The translations under genes and the position numbers were made by a program. The notes under the pieces were generated by a model, which searched no databases, was not told the DNA's origin, and saw only the letters and a program-made list of their open reading frames with translations. Of a stretch of 64,000 bases of DNA, positions 10,235 to 21,786 are shown one piece after another. Where the stretch lies: contig PZJY01000010.1 in assembly GCA_031472005.1 (NCBI GenBank), positions 1,488,001-1,552,000 of the forward strand. The letters are read 5' to 3'. Within the stretch, counting starts at the first letter, position 1. Each line of letters starts with the position of its first letter. The DNA comes from Tetracladium setigerum. Lineage: Eukaryota > Ascomycota > Leotiomycetes > Helotiales.

Positions 10235-12211
10235 ATGGCGAACCGCCCAGATGAAGATGGAAACGATGAGTTTCGCACACGTCTAGACACATCAGGAGAT
10301 AGAGAAGTTGTCTACTGCCATGAATGCCATCGACAATGGTATCGCGATAATTACGGCTTATCCTGTCCTGGCTGTGGGGGAGAAATCACCGAGATAGTAT
10401 GCTTAACTTCCTCGCTTTCCTCCTCTACATATCTGCTAACAGCTATACAGATCGAGGACTTTGATCCAAGACCACCCTCTCCGCGCATCGCGCGCCCACC
10501 TACCCCTCCTGGCTTTACGTCACTTCGAAATCACAATCCATGGGAAGACCATGATTCAGATCCAGACGAGGACGACATTACGGAACATATCTCTCATAGC
10601 CCTGGAGGTTCGGTTATCTTCACTCAGACAATCCACAGCTCTTCTTCGCATAGACCAGGAGAGCAGCATGGAGCACGCGGTCAGGAACGACCTGATTACG
10701 ATCCCATGAGCAACTTTCAAGACTGTGCGTATTACCAACCATAGCTATCTTTTAGCAGCAAGCGTTGCTGTATGACATATCAGCATACAAATACTGGCAA
10801 TAGTTCTTGGTGGATTATTTACTTGAGTATCGTGCTAACCTATCATTGGTACAGTGATTGGCAGTATCCTCGGCCCTAATTTCCGCGCTGGCGTTGCAGG
10901 TCGCTCTGGTAGTGGAAATCTCTACGGTGATGATGCGCCTGGTGCCGAGAGGAATGCACCACGAGTTCATAACTTCTCCTACACATTCACATCTGGTGGA
11001 AGACATCATGATCATGGGCCACAAGCTGGTGAATCTCCAGAGCCTGACTTTAACACGTATGGTATCCTTCTTATTCTATGATGAATTTGTCATTTTGAAA
11101 GCGATACATACTAATGGGCATAAGGTTACTCACTGGTCTCTTTGGACACATGGCACCCAATGGACCGGCCAATGCCGGTGCCGGCAATCCTCCATCTGGA
11201 GTTCCCCCTGGAATGCCACCTGCCCTTCATGGACTCTTCGCTCACTTATTCAATCCTGCAAATGCTCGACATGGTGATGCCGTCTACACACAAGAAGCCT
11301 TCGATGCCGTCCTCTCCGGCTTCATGAATCAGGCAGGAACGTCAAATGCCCCTGGTCCCGCAAGTGAGGACGCTATTGCTTCTCTCCCCAAAAAGAAGCT
11401 CGACGAGAAGATGCTTGGACCAGAAGGTAAGGGCATGTGCAGCGTATGCATGGACGATGTCGAAACCGGAATGGAAGTAGTCGTACTTCCTTGCTCACAC
11501 TGGTTCCATGAATCATGCGCTACCGTTTGGTTGAAAGAGCACAATACATGTCCAATCTGCAGGAAAGGAATTGACGGAGAAACTCCACCACAAGCAGGAG
11601 ATAGCACACAAAATAGTGGAAATCCCCAAGGTGGAAATCCCCGAACCGAGAGTCAAGGTGGAAGACTAAATGAAACAAGCAGACCGAGAGTACACACCAT
11701 ACTAAGAACGTATCCACCTCGCCATACACGCACTCTCTCCCCAGAGCAACGCGAAGCTAGAATGCAAGCGATCCGTGATGCTCGAGATTCAAGCCCACCA
11801 TCCCCCAACGCCTCCACCCGTACCAGACCTGTCAGTCGCATGATATTCGTCACTACTCCTGCATTACGTCCTTCTGAGCCCAACCGAGTTCCTTCCGCTT
11901 CTCATCCTCACCACCCGGTTCCGAGGAGGTCAGAAAGCCAGCGTATTCAAAGATCTCGCACTGATCGTCCTACTGATTCCAGGCGTACTTCTCATCCAAG
12001 TCCTAATGGTGGAAGTGGAACTTCTCGACCTCGTTCTGCTGGTGATCGTGGTGGTCATGCGGAACCTGATTCTCGTCGTGGTTCACAGACCAGTGGCAGT
12101 GGAAACAGTACAAGCGGAAATGGAAGTGGAGGGGTGATGGGTTGGCTGAGATATCGTCTTGGTGGTGGTGGTAATGGCGGTTCGAGTTCAGGTTCAGGTT
12201 CGAGACGATAG
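10235..12211 (+). CDS. RING-H2 E3 ubiquitin ligase with N-terminal zinc ribbon
   Basis: Probable E3 ligase of the RNF126/RNF115 type, which transfers ubiquitin from an E2 enzyme. Four exons: 10235-10396, 10451-10724, 10855-11056 and 11125-12211, giving 574 residues. All three introns are GT-AG and restore the frame exactly. The N-terminus has a CX2C...CX2C zinc ribbon (YCHECHRQWYRDN, LSCPGCG), which in the human relatives binds ubiquitin. The RING-H2 domain (about residues 318-358) has the C3H2C3 order: CSVCMDD, LPCSHWFHESC, CPICRKG. The tail from residue 370 is Ser/Arg/Pro-rich, ending in Gly/Ser runs, and is probably disordered. Start: ATG at 10235. An in-frame TTG at 10184 extends the frame but is not a plausible start. 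No transmembrane segment is visible. Confidence 0.92.
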
Positions 12212-12953
12212 GTTCAGCTGGATTGGGCTTTGAAGATGTCTTTACCTGCCCGCACTTGGGATTCGCGTGGATTTTCCGAGCAAGATGCCAACCAACACGT
12301 CCTTTGTCTCGATTTTTCCCATTTCTTTAATATCAGTCTTGGCGAACAGGTGATTTCACTGCATGGACTGGCGCTCGCGTTCCATCTTTTTCATTTCTTT
12401 ATCCAACCTTTCACAGCGAAGCAAGCGTTTTTCCAGAGTCCATATTGGTTGGATCTCTTTCAACGACCAACGGTGGTTACACGAGGATGAAGCGAGAGCG
12501 ATTTGATGAAAAGATTCATGTGGAATGAAATGATGCAAATGCACTGGATTTTCGTTTTGCGTGGTTGGAGAATCAAAGTTCATATAGGTACCCAGGTTAT
12601 CCAACCTGGAAATTGTGTACAATAGAATAGAATGGCAGATAGTCAGTATTTCGCAATAGAAAGTTCTCAAAATTATCAATTACTACATATGATATATACA
12701 GGACATTGAGGTAGGTAGATAATGTGCGTTGCCTTTTTCTCTTTTTGGAAAGATGGGTGAGGAGCGAGGACCAACCGAGGAGAGATGATGGTGATGCTGG
12801 TGTACGTTGCATCGGTAATGCATAATATGGGGCAAGTACCTCCTAAGGCACCTATTAAAAGATAACTCAAACGCGCGAACGAACAAAAAAAAAGAAGAGG
12901 GCTAGACCCAGACCGCCGATGTGTTCGCATTCGTGCCGATTCGATTCCATTTT
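12212..12953. other. Intergenic region between convergent genes
   Basis: It holds the 3' flanks of the RING gene (+) and the Zn2Cys6 gene (-). It contains only short shadow ORFs; no repeat or RNA gene was seen. Confidence 0.4.
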
Positions 12954-15690
12954 TTACAGATATGTACTCAGTACAGAAACTCGAGTTAATGCCACCGCGG
13001 AACCATATTCGCCTTCACTCATTTGTTGCATTATTTCGATCATGCGGGCTATAGGCGGTTAGTTACGTGTGGAGTGAAATCTTCTTTTGATGCGAGTGAG
13101 AGAGGGAGAGGGGAAGAGGGAGAGATAAAAAAAAGGCAGGACTGATGGAACTTATAATGGGTGAAGGAGATGAATCATTCTTTGGGATGAAGACTTACTT
13201 ATATCGGCCTTTCCCCTCACGAAAATCGGATCTTGCTTTTCCACTACAATATAACAAAAAGATAAAAAGTCAGTAAAAATGCTTAACAATATCATTCCCA
13301 TTTCTTCTCATGGTGCACAGCGCTGTTCATGGGACTTCTCTGGCACTCGTAGTTGCTTTTGGGGAAACTTACATTCAGCTTTGCCGTTGTCTCCTCGCAA
13401 GATGGCACCGATACATAGAGCTTCGAGGAAGGCTCGGTGGTTGAAAACCCACCATACTTTTGCCTCGCTGTCGAAGATTTCGTAGAGGAGGAAGAATGCT
13501 TGGATTGCTTCTGTATTGCAGTATCATATGTATTTAGCTTCATGATTCATCTTTAAGGGGAAGAAAGGATTTCGGTAGAGATGATAAAGAAAGAAGAGAG
13601 GGAAGGGGGACTGGCTAAGCGAGACAGGGAGGAGAGTAAATACCATGAGCAGCCTCCAACGCACCCCTATCATTCCCCTTTACCTCACCATCCCCACTTG
13701 CACTTTCATGCAACAACATCACATTATGCCAATAATTACTCGTCAAAAACAGCGTCTGCCGTACAATCCGTTTGTTACTCTGTGCTAGCATTTTGATGGA
13801 GTCTTGATCCCAGTTTGTGAAGATGGGAGGGAAGGTGCGGAAGACGTGGCGGAAGTCGGCGAGGAGTTTTGCTTTTTGACGAGGTGTGGAGGAGATGGGG
13901 AGGTCGAGGGAGCGGGGGAGCAGATGGTTTCTTGGACTAGGTTGGCGAGTGTCCAGCAGCCGCGGACTTGGGGGTGTGTTAGTTTTGGGGGTTTGAAGCG
14001 CAGGTAGTTTGATGAAGAATAGGTATGGTCTGGTTTGATGTGCTTGGAGTACTCACTATAGGCTGTGTCTGTGGGATTTGAGTTGGCGATTGAAGAGGAG
14101 TCGTCAATTAAGTCGTCCACATTCACGTCGGTATGGGTTGCGCTAGGAGGGAGGGAGAGGAGAACAGTGAGGAACGTGTCCTGAAGTAAAACGGCTTGCC
14201 AGAGTTTTCGACGTTGTTGTTTATCGAATATACTAGCATTGGGACAGACTATATTCGGGTCGCGGTGAAGGCCCATGGCATAGGCTTGTCGGATCAGGAT
14301 ACCGGCGAAAGCCCATCCGTCAGAAGCATGATTGTCGTTGATCAGGAAGTAAGTTATCAGGACCATGGATTGGATGGATCTCACGGAGGCTTTGTTGAGA
14401 TAAGAAGATACCCGGAGTGCTTGATGGGCAGCGGAGACGTAGAATTCGGCTGTTTGTTGACGTTCGCTTGGCGGGGTCGAGGCGATGAATTGAGTTCCCA
14501 TTGCGAGCATTGAGAAGATCAAGGCGATCAGTGTTCCATCCACGGTATCCTTCTCTGGAGATGGAAGAGACCAAAAGTGTTCGTAGTCCGCGTAGAATGT
14601 AAGTCGATGTAACATTGGGTAGACTGGGTCGACACATTCGAAGTATCTGTCGAGGAGAATGTCGGCCTGGACTTTCTCAGGCAAGACAGATATCACTTCT
14701 GGTAGTCCTCCTTGGCAGGTCCAGTAATTGGCGAATGGGTGTTCGGAACCAATTCCAAACACATTTGATGCGGTGGGGTGGGAGTAGGGGACATTGGAGA
14801 GCAGACCAATGGATGATGATGTTGAGCCTCGAGAAGCGGTCCTTTCTGGAGGAACAGGTACTTGTTTAGGTCTTTCGAAGCCATTCGGTAGATTAACCTT
14901 CTTTTTAGGAGGTTTGGTCATTCGCCTGGAATTGCCTGGCAATTGGTTTGGTTCCCTGGACTGATGTTAACACTATAATGACAACGGCTGTGGATATGAG
15001 AGAGATATTACTCTGAGATTTTAGCAGGACTTGCATACACACATTCTGTCTGTCGCTTGGTGCCTGAAAGTTTTAGCAAATGCCATTGAAGTACAGGTAT
15101 TGGTTGTTCTCACATGCAACACAGTTAGGCCTGCCTCTATCACACTATTGTTCTTTCGTATTAGTGAAAACTCACAGCCTTGCGAGGGTAGGATAAGTGA
15201 AGCAAAATATCTAGTTGGAGGGACCAATCATAGATAGGTATATAACAGACGCTCAAGTACTGTATGCATAACTTGAAAATAATGAATTAAGGACATAATT
15301 TTGACTAAAAGAGTCGGGCAATTGAAAGGAAAATGAGAGGCGTCATGGAATCTGAGAAGTGACTCCTATCGAAGTTTTTTTTTCCCCAAAGAAAATGAGT
15401 ACAATATAGCATTACATGTAATCTTATATATGCAATCTGTTAAAAGAAGCTGTGCTCACTTTTGTCTTTCTCTCTACACACTCCTCACATGAGAGGGTGG
15501 GTTTATTCCTCTTTTGCTTTTTCTTGGGCGGTTCCTGGCTGAGGAGGGGAGAAATGCTGGAGCTGCCCTGTGCAGCAGCAGTGACGGCAGCGGGGGTGAC
15601 CTGACAGTAGTCGGGGAGATAGCGATGGATTGCTCCATCATCGTATGACCTTCCACCTGTGCAACAACACCGGGGGGTGTGGGCGGCCAA
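12954..15690 (-). CDS. Zn2Cys6 transcription factor with fungal_trans domain
   Basis: Nuclear fungal regulator. Exons on the minus strand: up to 15460, 15144-15114, 15063-15012, 14955-14057, 13966-13644, 13510-13373, 13243-13199 and 13048-12954. The spliced first three exons give a perfect CX2CX6CX6CX2CX6C cluster (CEECVERKTK, CDRGRPNCVAC, TKRQTEC), preceded by a basic PPKKKQKRNK segment. The middle is a fungal_trans domain (YFECVDPVYPMLHR, LIALIFSMLAMGTQF, GWAFAGILIRQAYAMGLHRDP). The last four exons continue it (WTLANLVQETICSP, then DFRHVFRTFPPIF, HEAIQAFFLLYEIF, MIEIMQQMSEGEYGSA). One frame break lies in a five-G run at 13914-13918: one more G restores the frame. The true start is unresolved. 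No in-frame ATG precedes YDDGAIHRYLPDYC, and a protein-like stretch in another frame runs back to about 15835, so another exon or indel is likely. Target genes unknown. Confidence 0.85.
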
Positions 15691-15849
15691 CAGTAATCTC
15701 GCGTGGAAGAATTGGTTGATGGGAATAAAAATGCTGAAGTTGCGGGAATATTTTGAAGATGGCGATTTGGGGCCTCAGGATCCTCCTTGCGGGGTTGTTT
15801 TTGGGCTGGACCATGTCCATGCCGATGCTGGTCATCGATAATAATAACC

Positions 15850-18800
15850 TATGTCTTGGCATGTACATAGGCTTGGCAAAGAAACACGCCAATAACTTCG
15901 GTCGCGTCCTTCGATATACAGTCCGTCAACTAGAGTTATAGTGTCGGCTGGTGCGAGCGAAGCGAGACACCGGCTGGCGCTAGCCTCATCCTCCTTCTGA
16001 GGAAACTAGATTATTTCCCACGAAGGGAGCAAGTTGCCCACAACCTCCACACTTTCAACAATGAAGGATCTCATAGCATAACAATCCCCAGCTAAAAAGA
16101 ACTGTAGCATAATCCTGGTTCTATCCAAAACCCACGTTATCAACTATCCCAATTCCCACCATAGTATCTCAGAGAATGCAATTCCCACCCAACAATTATT
16201 AAACAGTCAGAAAAACAAACAAGAAATACCTTTGCCTCCACAAACCCTCGGGAGAATACAACTAGCATACGCAGCACAGCCTAGATAATAAAAATAGAGG
16301 TAAACCTGAACGGCAATTTAGAAAACTATTAATCTCAGTAACCTAATATAAAAAGCAAACCCCAAACACACCTCAACCATTTCCCATACAATAATAGAAT
16401 ACATTAATACTATGTCACTACCATATTCAACTAAAAAGGATAGAGAATCTTCTCTTTCAAATCCGATTCAAAATACTTCGTCGTTCTGCTTCTGAGAAAT
16501 AGTTCACAGGCTCGGAATTCCTTCTGACTATGTCCGCCAAGCCACATCTCGGCTCAGCGCATAACATCCTTGGCGTCCAGTCCTGACGCTGGCTATATAG
16601 ATCAACCACAGATCTTCGACTCTGAAGCCCAACATGAACATTATTTCAGCATCTCAATCGGCAGCAGACAGCCCATTATACCTTCCTTTTAGAGACTGAA
16701 AACGATTTTAGTGCCGCATTAGGCGCCATATGCGAAGCTGTGGCTGTGCAATAGCTCCCGCCTTTAACAGCCAAAGCATAGTACCTCCTTCAACATCGGC
16801 AGCTCTTCTCTTCTCGACACTAATCTTTCTGCATCAATACGCAATTAATTATTATCAAAACCGCTTAATTATATTCGGAGGCTATCGCGCCATCTCTTTA
16901 CTTTCCGATACGTAGCGATGGAGGCGGCTCCTCACCTCAATCTGAGCTTGGAGCGCAAACCATCACCCAAAACCCATCGCCAAAACCTCGCAACAACCCT
17001 CGTACATTGCGCTTTCAACGCGCCATTCCTTTCCAATCAACAACATCCAGACCTCCGCAGAATACTTTCTTCCTCTACCGTTTCCGAGTTTCTACGCGGA
17101 AATCGCCTTACGAGTTCACGGCCAATAGGAGCGGGGTGAAGAGGAGGAGGATCGCCTCATTTTACGTATATATCAGCAAATCCACTCAGCATTGTCCTTC
17201 ATCTCTAACTTCAACAACCCAGCGCCGCATCCTTCCTTTACTACAAGCTCCGCGATTTCAAACCCTTCAATCCTCCGTCTACGAGTCTCGTCAACCGAAC
17301 CAAGTACATCTCCTCCATCACTATCCCATACACGCCAATACATTTCCTCCCTCAGCTACAGAGGTCTGCAAACTATCGCCAAATCCTCACTCAAAAAACC
17401 CTCTTTTCGCAATACATTCCAACTCGTTCCAGCAATACTTCCCATCTGCAGCCCATCACTTCATCCCTCTCCCTCCACCAAAACATACGATCAAACGCAG
17501 AAACATTGCCCGACCGCAGCCCATTGCAGCAGCCTGCTCCTCATCCTGACATCTCGACCCATCATCGCACTTCCTCCAGTCTACAACTCAACGCAGCATC
17601 CTCTCTCTTACACAGAGAACCCAACCTAGCACCAACTCGTACCTGCGAATCAACGCAGCGCCCTCTCTGTTCCACAGAAGTCTTTCGCCTCCCCACCACC
17701 GACTCCCACCCGCCAAACAACCCAGCGCCCTCTCTTCTTCACGAAAGTCTTTCATCCATCTACCACTCCCTCCCATCCGCCAAACAACCCAGCGCCCTCT
17801 CTCCTCCACATGAGTCTTTCATCCATCTATCACTCCCTCCCATCTGCGAATCGACCCAGCCTCCTCTATCTTACAAAGAAGTCCTTCACCCCGCTACAAT
17901 CCTCTCCCCTCCGCCAGCAGCAAGGAATGCCCCAGCTCAACCACCCTTCCTACTAGCGTCGAGTCTTCGAGCGCCACAAACAATCTCTAACAGTCAACCA
18001 ATCACGGGTCAATGATTACATGCGTAATGGAGATCAATCTTCCCCCTACCACGAGCGTTCATCCAACGATATTGAGTGCCCCATCCAACTCGATATCTGT
18101 TGTTCTTCCGCCAGTCCATTCAAAAATAATATCAAGTACCAATGGGAAACCAGTTTCTAACCTCCACAAACCCTTAACCACAAGCTTATATTCCTCATTC
18201 TAATATTGCTGGTCGTTTCTACTCGACAATGCATTAACTTAGTTTCATTAGATATCCTCATCTTCCCATCAATACCAGATCAACCAGAATACCCAGTCAA
18301 GCACAATCAGGGAATAACCATGCAGAAGAAAATTACCGCTAGTCTTTTCTTTCCATCTAAATCCCACACATAAACTTGCGACTAATTGCACTAACAATCT
18401 TACCCGTCTCGACATCAGACTATAGAACTTCCTCTGCGTGGGAAAGCGTCATCTAATCTCAAGCAATAGAAAACGCTCCACCAACATCACATCCACCTTT
18501 CATCCTCTCGTTATTATCGTTCTTCACTGTCATCCGTTGAGAATTCGCGGTCAAAAACGCAGCACATCTCCTCGAACGAACGTCTATCAAGTGCTAAGAG
18601 AATAGTTTGACTGCAATCCGCGAGTTCGTCAAGGCTTTCATAAAGGAGAATCCGCGGGAAACAAAGCAAACAATATACTAATTGCCCTGTATCAGCGGGA
18701 CTCGAATTATCGAAGAAGGAGGCGTTATCCCAAACATTCAAAAATATAACTTGACTTTCCACAGCCAGCTTACTCCCACGGACAAGTTTAACTCCCTTCC

Positions 18801-19954
18801 TAAATATTAATTAAACTTGAATAGATTCGCATTCCGACTTCCACTTCTTCTCCACGCCTTTCCACTTCACTACTCCCTTTCAATTAGTGTCGACCGTGCA
18901 CTCAAATCTCCTCCTTATTAGAAGAAAATGTTCTAAACAGCAGTTAGTATCATATTTTAAATATACTCAGGCTCGTCTATCTTCTCTCTCTCCTTTGCAA
19001 TCAAAGTACCATGCAGCTTCGAGTCGGACTTCTGTTGAAAACCCAATCTTCTTAAATTGTCAGAACCAAATTCGCGGAAACTCAAGCTGACGAGTAATGA
19101 GTGTATTGGTAGCCAGGGATTCTTTGGGGCAAACTCCACATTATTCAATTGTCATAGCACATGGTTAAATACTCCTCAATTTTCAAATATCGATCATCAA
19201 TCCGGGCAACAAGTAGCCCCCCTCTCTTCAAACCGTGCAGAGGTCAAATTGTGTATACTATTTTCTCCCTTCAACTCTCAAAAAAGGATTAGCCTCAATT
19301 TCCCTTCCACCAAGTATTTTCCTTCCTCGCTACATCTGATGTGAAGAAGTCAAGTTTTAAAATCAAATTTGAAAAGTGGATGAACTTATCCATGTAAGCT
19401 TCAACCCACATCAGAGGGCGATCCCCACAGAGTCCAGGGCATCGTTCCATCCCTCCCCATTCCTTCACTGGGAAGAGATTCCAGTCAAAAAGATATTTAT
19501 TCATTTGGCAATATTTCTTATTATAAAGTGAACTGTTGCGCAGCAGCAGCGCAGAGTCTTGGCAGTCTGTTTTCGAATATACGGAAGGTGCAGGCGACAG
19601 AGCTCCAGACAACCATCTGCCTCTCACCTCCTAGCACCATCCTCATTTTCCATCTTCCTTCGCCATCACCTCTCATCACCACGGTTCAATCTCGATCACA
19701 AACTCTCCGGACCTCAATCACAACTTAATCACCACGCGGCATCACGAGACTCCCGCTCTTTCAAACCCCACAACCACGCCATCACTATCCATCCTCTCTG
19801 TCGACCAATCCTCTTGACCCTGTCACCTCACTCAGCCAGGCTAACAGGAAATACCCCACAAGCCTTCCATCCCGTTCAAGTCAAACATAGGTTTGTGTCT
19901 CCGTCCCTCTTCGTTTCTCACCGCTTACTCTTCACACAGGGAAGCATCAACGAA
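15850..19954. other. Gene-poor left part of the accessory island
   Basis: About 4 kb without a credible gene. From about 16.9 to 18.0 kb the + strand is very C/T-rich and G-poor and contains a 67-bp minisatellite (listed separately). Long open frames in this part exist only because few stop codons can form in such composition. The 17193-17300 stretch is similar in order and wording to 29641-29755, so a larger block is duplicated. I see no transposase. Confidence 0.5.
17643..17910. repeat. 67-bp minisatellite, locus A (4 units)
   Basis: Units start at 17643, 17710, 17777 and 17844, exactly 67 bp apart. Each runs CYGCSAAWC..CCCAGCGCCCTCTC..CACA..AGTCTTTC..CACTCCCTCCCA in outline and is pyrimidine-rich on the + strand. 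The period is not a multiple of three, so the array is not coding. The same unit recurs at 30077-30330. Confidence 0.9.
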
Positions 19955-20545
19955 ATGCCTGCCCCATACCCCTATGCCCTCATTATTGGCAAACATGACC
20001 ACCAAGGCACCAAACAAATGGTGTTCGAAGCTATGATGGATGAGATCCCACTCGCGCAACGAAATAACAAGCAATCGCGTGCCGATTGCTATACCGGGCT
20101 TCTTCCAACCCTCATTGGCAAACTTGGTGTAGTTGCTTGGCAACTGGATGGTGCGCGGATGAAGGCAGCAGATGTAATGGAAGACACTGGATTGATTGCA
20201 GCAGTCGGCTTCATTCATATCATGGCAGTCGTATATGGAGAAAGCGTATATGATTGTATTGCCTCGCCGGACCCCATCGTCGATTGTACCACCCCTCTTG
20301 AACTAAAGAAATGGGACTTCTTTGGAGCTCACTCTGAATTCTTGCATCGCCACCCTCATGTCGAGGATCCTATCGATCAATGTGAAAAGGATTTGCTTGC
20401 AGAATTTGGCAAGATCAAAGACATTGTCATCGCCTTGTATGCCGAAGGAATCACTGCGCCAGAAATTTGGTATGAGAAGCGTTTCGTAGCTGCTCATGTC
20501 AACGTTGGCACGTTGGCGTTCCTTTACGCTATATTCCACGTCTAG
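19955..20545 (+). CDS. Orphan protein of the accessory island
   Basis: An uninterrupted frame of 196 residues starting MPAPYPYALIIGKHDHQGT. The open frame extends upstream to 19559, but that part is Ser/Pro/His-rich translation of a C/T-rich leader and does not look like protein, so I start at 19955. The protein has a balanced composition with alternating hydrophobic segments (LLPTLIGKLGVVAWQL, GLIAAVGFIHIMAVVYGESV, VNVGTLAFLYAIFHV) and acidic loops, and looks soluble. No family, motif or catalytic signature is recognised. A CACAG at about 19940 could end a 5' leader intron. It lies next to the hexapeptide-repeat gene and upstream of the SNF2-like gene, all inside the island. Confidence 0.55.
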   Translation: MPAPYPYALIIGKHDHQGTKQMVFEAMMDEIPLAQRNNKQSRADCYTGLLPTLIGKLGVVAWQLDGARMKAADVMEDTGLIAAVGFIHIMAVVYGESVYDCIASPDPIVDCTTPLELKKWDFFGAHSEFLHRHPHVEDPIDQCEKDLLAEFGKIKDIVIALYAEGITAPEIWYEKRFVAAHVNVGTLAFLYAIFHV

Positions 20546-20990
20546 TGAACTCGCAAGGACTCAAATCAGTTGCTTCGCACTGGGGTATATATCATTTGCA
20601 ATGGGTTGGTATGAACTCTTCTTTCCCTGGCTTCGTGGCGTCGTACTAATGACTTGGCAGGTGAGAGAAGACGTTCTTTTCCAGGTCGTAAATACGAATT
20701 CAATTCAACATTTGTTATGCTGGTGCGGAAGGAGTTGAATGCATTTGCATCTGTGGTCAATAGATACCATTAACAAATACGAGATTGCTGCCTTGCTGCA
20801 TTTCCAACCCAGTCCCTCCCATTAACTGTGCCTTTTCCCGCCATTCCCTCCTTCATTAGCATTTGAAAATGCCTTTTTCCAACGCAGGTTTTCTCTAGCA
20901 CGAAGCAATCTTCCCGTTCTAGAGTATCAACTCAATGGATGATGCGGTCAGTTTCCCGAAGAGCAAAACCTCTAGTACGTTCGGTGCATT

Positions 20991-21575
20991 CTATACTTGT
21001 GAGTCTTCTAGGTATCCTTTTTCAACCTGCCGTTTCTTCTTGCCATGAAGTCTGTCTTGAGATTGATGCCTGCTTTGAGATCGGTGCCTGTTTTCTATTT
21101 GCTGCATGCTTTGAGATTGGGGCATGTCTTGAGATTGATGCATGTTTTGAGATTGATGCATGTTTTCAGATTGGGGCCTGCTTTGAGATTGGGGCCTGCT
21201 TTGAGATTGGGGCCTGCTTTGAGATTGATGCATGTTTTGAGATTGATGTATGTTCTTGACGCCTTGTATGTTTTCCATTGGATGTATGTTTTCGCTGCCC
21301 TGCATGTTTTCTATTCGATGCATGTTTTCGCTGCCCTACATGTTTTCCATTTGATGCATGTTTTCCATTTGATGCATGTTTTCTATTTGACGCGTATTTT
21401 CTATTTGACGCGTGTTTTGGCTGCCCTGCATGTTTTCTATACGCGTGTTTTCGCTGCCCTGCATGTTTTCCATTTGATGCATGTTTTCGCTGCCTTGTAT
21501 GTTTTCGCTGCCTTGCATGTTTTCCATTTGATGCATGTTCTTGTTATTCTGTCTATTATGAGATTGATGCTTCAT
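20991..21575 (-). pseudogene. Hexapeptide-repeat gene, copy 1 (one internal stop)
   Basis: On the minus strand 195 codons run in one frame from ATG 21575 to the stop at 20991. A single TAG at 21336-21338 replaces the CAG seen at this place in sister units, a C-to-T change. About 28 units of 18 bp encode hexapeptides of the type NMHQSQ, NMQGSE, NMHQME and SRPQSQ, rich in Gln, Asn, Met and Ser. The tail after the repeats is basic (DRLHGKKKRQVEK). Copy 2 at 33611-33979 has the same kind of units and a similar tail (NRLDGKNKRQVEN), which is why I prefer this strand and frame over the equally open + strand frames. The function is unknown; the composition is prion-like or spacer-like. It could instead be a plain minisatellite that happens to be open. 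Confidence 0.5.
21050..21565. repeat. 18-bp tandem repeat array, locus 1
   Basis: Head-to-tail units near GCATGTTTTGAGATTGAT, with variants carrying TTCGCTGCCCT or TTCCATTTGAT. All have lengths that keep a frame of three, apart from rare 15-bp units. It is the DNA basis of the repeat gene on the minus strand. Confidence 0.9.
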
Positions 21576-21786
21576 TCCTATCTAATATCAATTTTCTATA
21601 TACCGTTTAATTTCGCCGTCACATCTATGCTTGAGTTAATGTCAGCATATTTCACCAAAAAAAAACTATTGCGGTCATAAATATATATCTGATCGTCGAA
21701 CTTCTTCAAATGCCTTATTGCATTAACCCTTTGGTACCACAAACAATGAGCTATGTACATCTTCTTCCCATGCCACAATATAAATC

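Noticed and set aside
15638..15892. 84-codon minus-strand ORF as first exon of the Zn2Cys6 gene
   Set aside because: It is in a frame that cannot be joined to the zinc-cluster exon by any clear splice site; the neighbouring frame looks more protein-like.
17007..18015. Long + strand ORFs of 145-180 codons
   Set aside because: They come from G-poor, pyrimidine-rich minisatellite DNA; the 67-bp period is not a multiple of three.
19559..19954. N-terminal extension of the 196-residue orphan
   Set aside because: It is translation of a C/T-rich leader and has no protein-like pattern; a better ATG is at 19955.
21045..21680. 211-codon + strand ORF through the 18-bp array
   Set aside because: Repeat DNA is open in several frames. 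The tail shared with locus 2 is seen only in the minus-strand frame.
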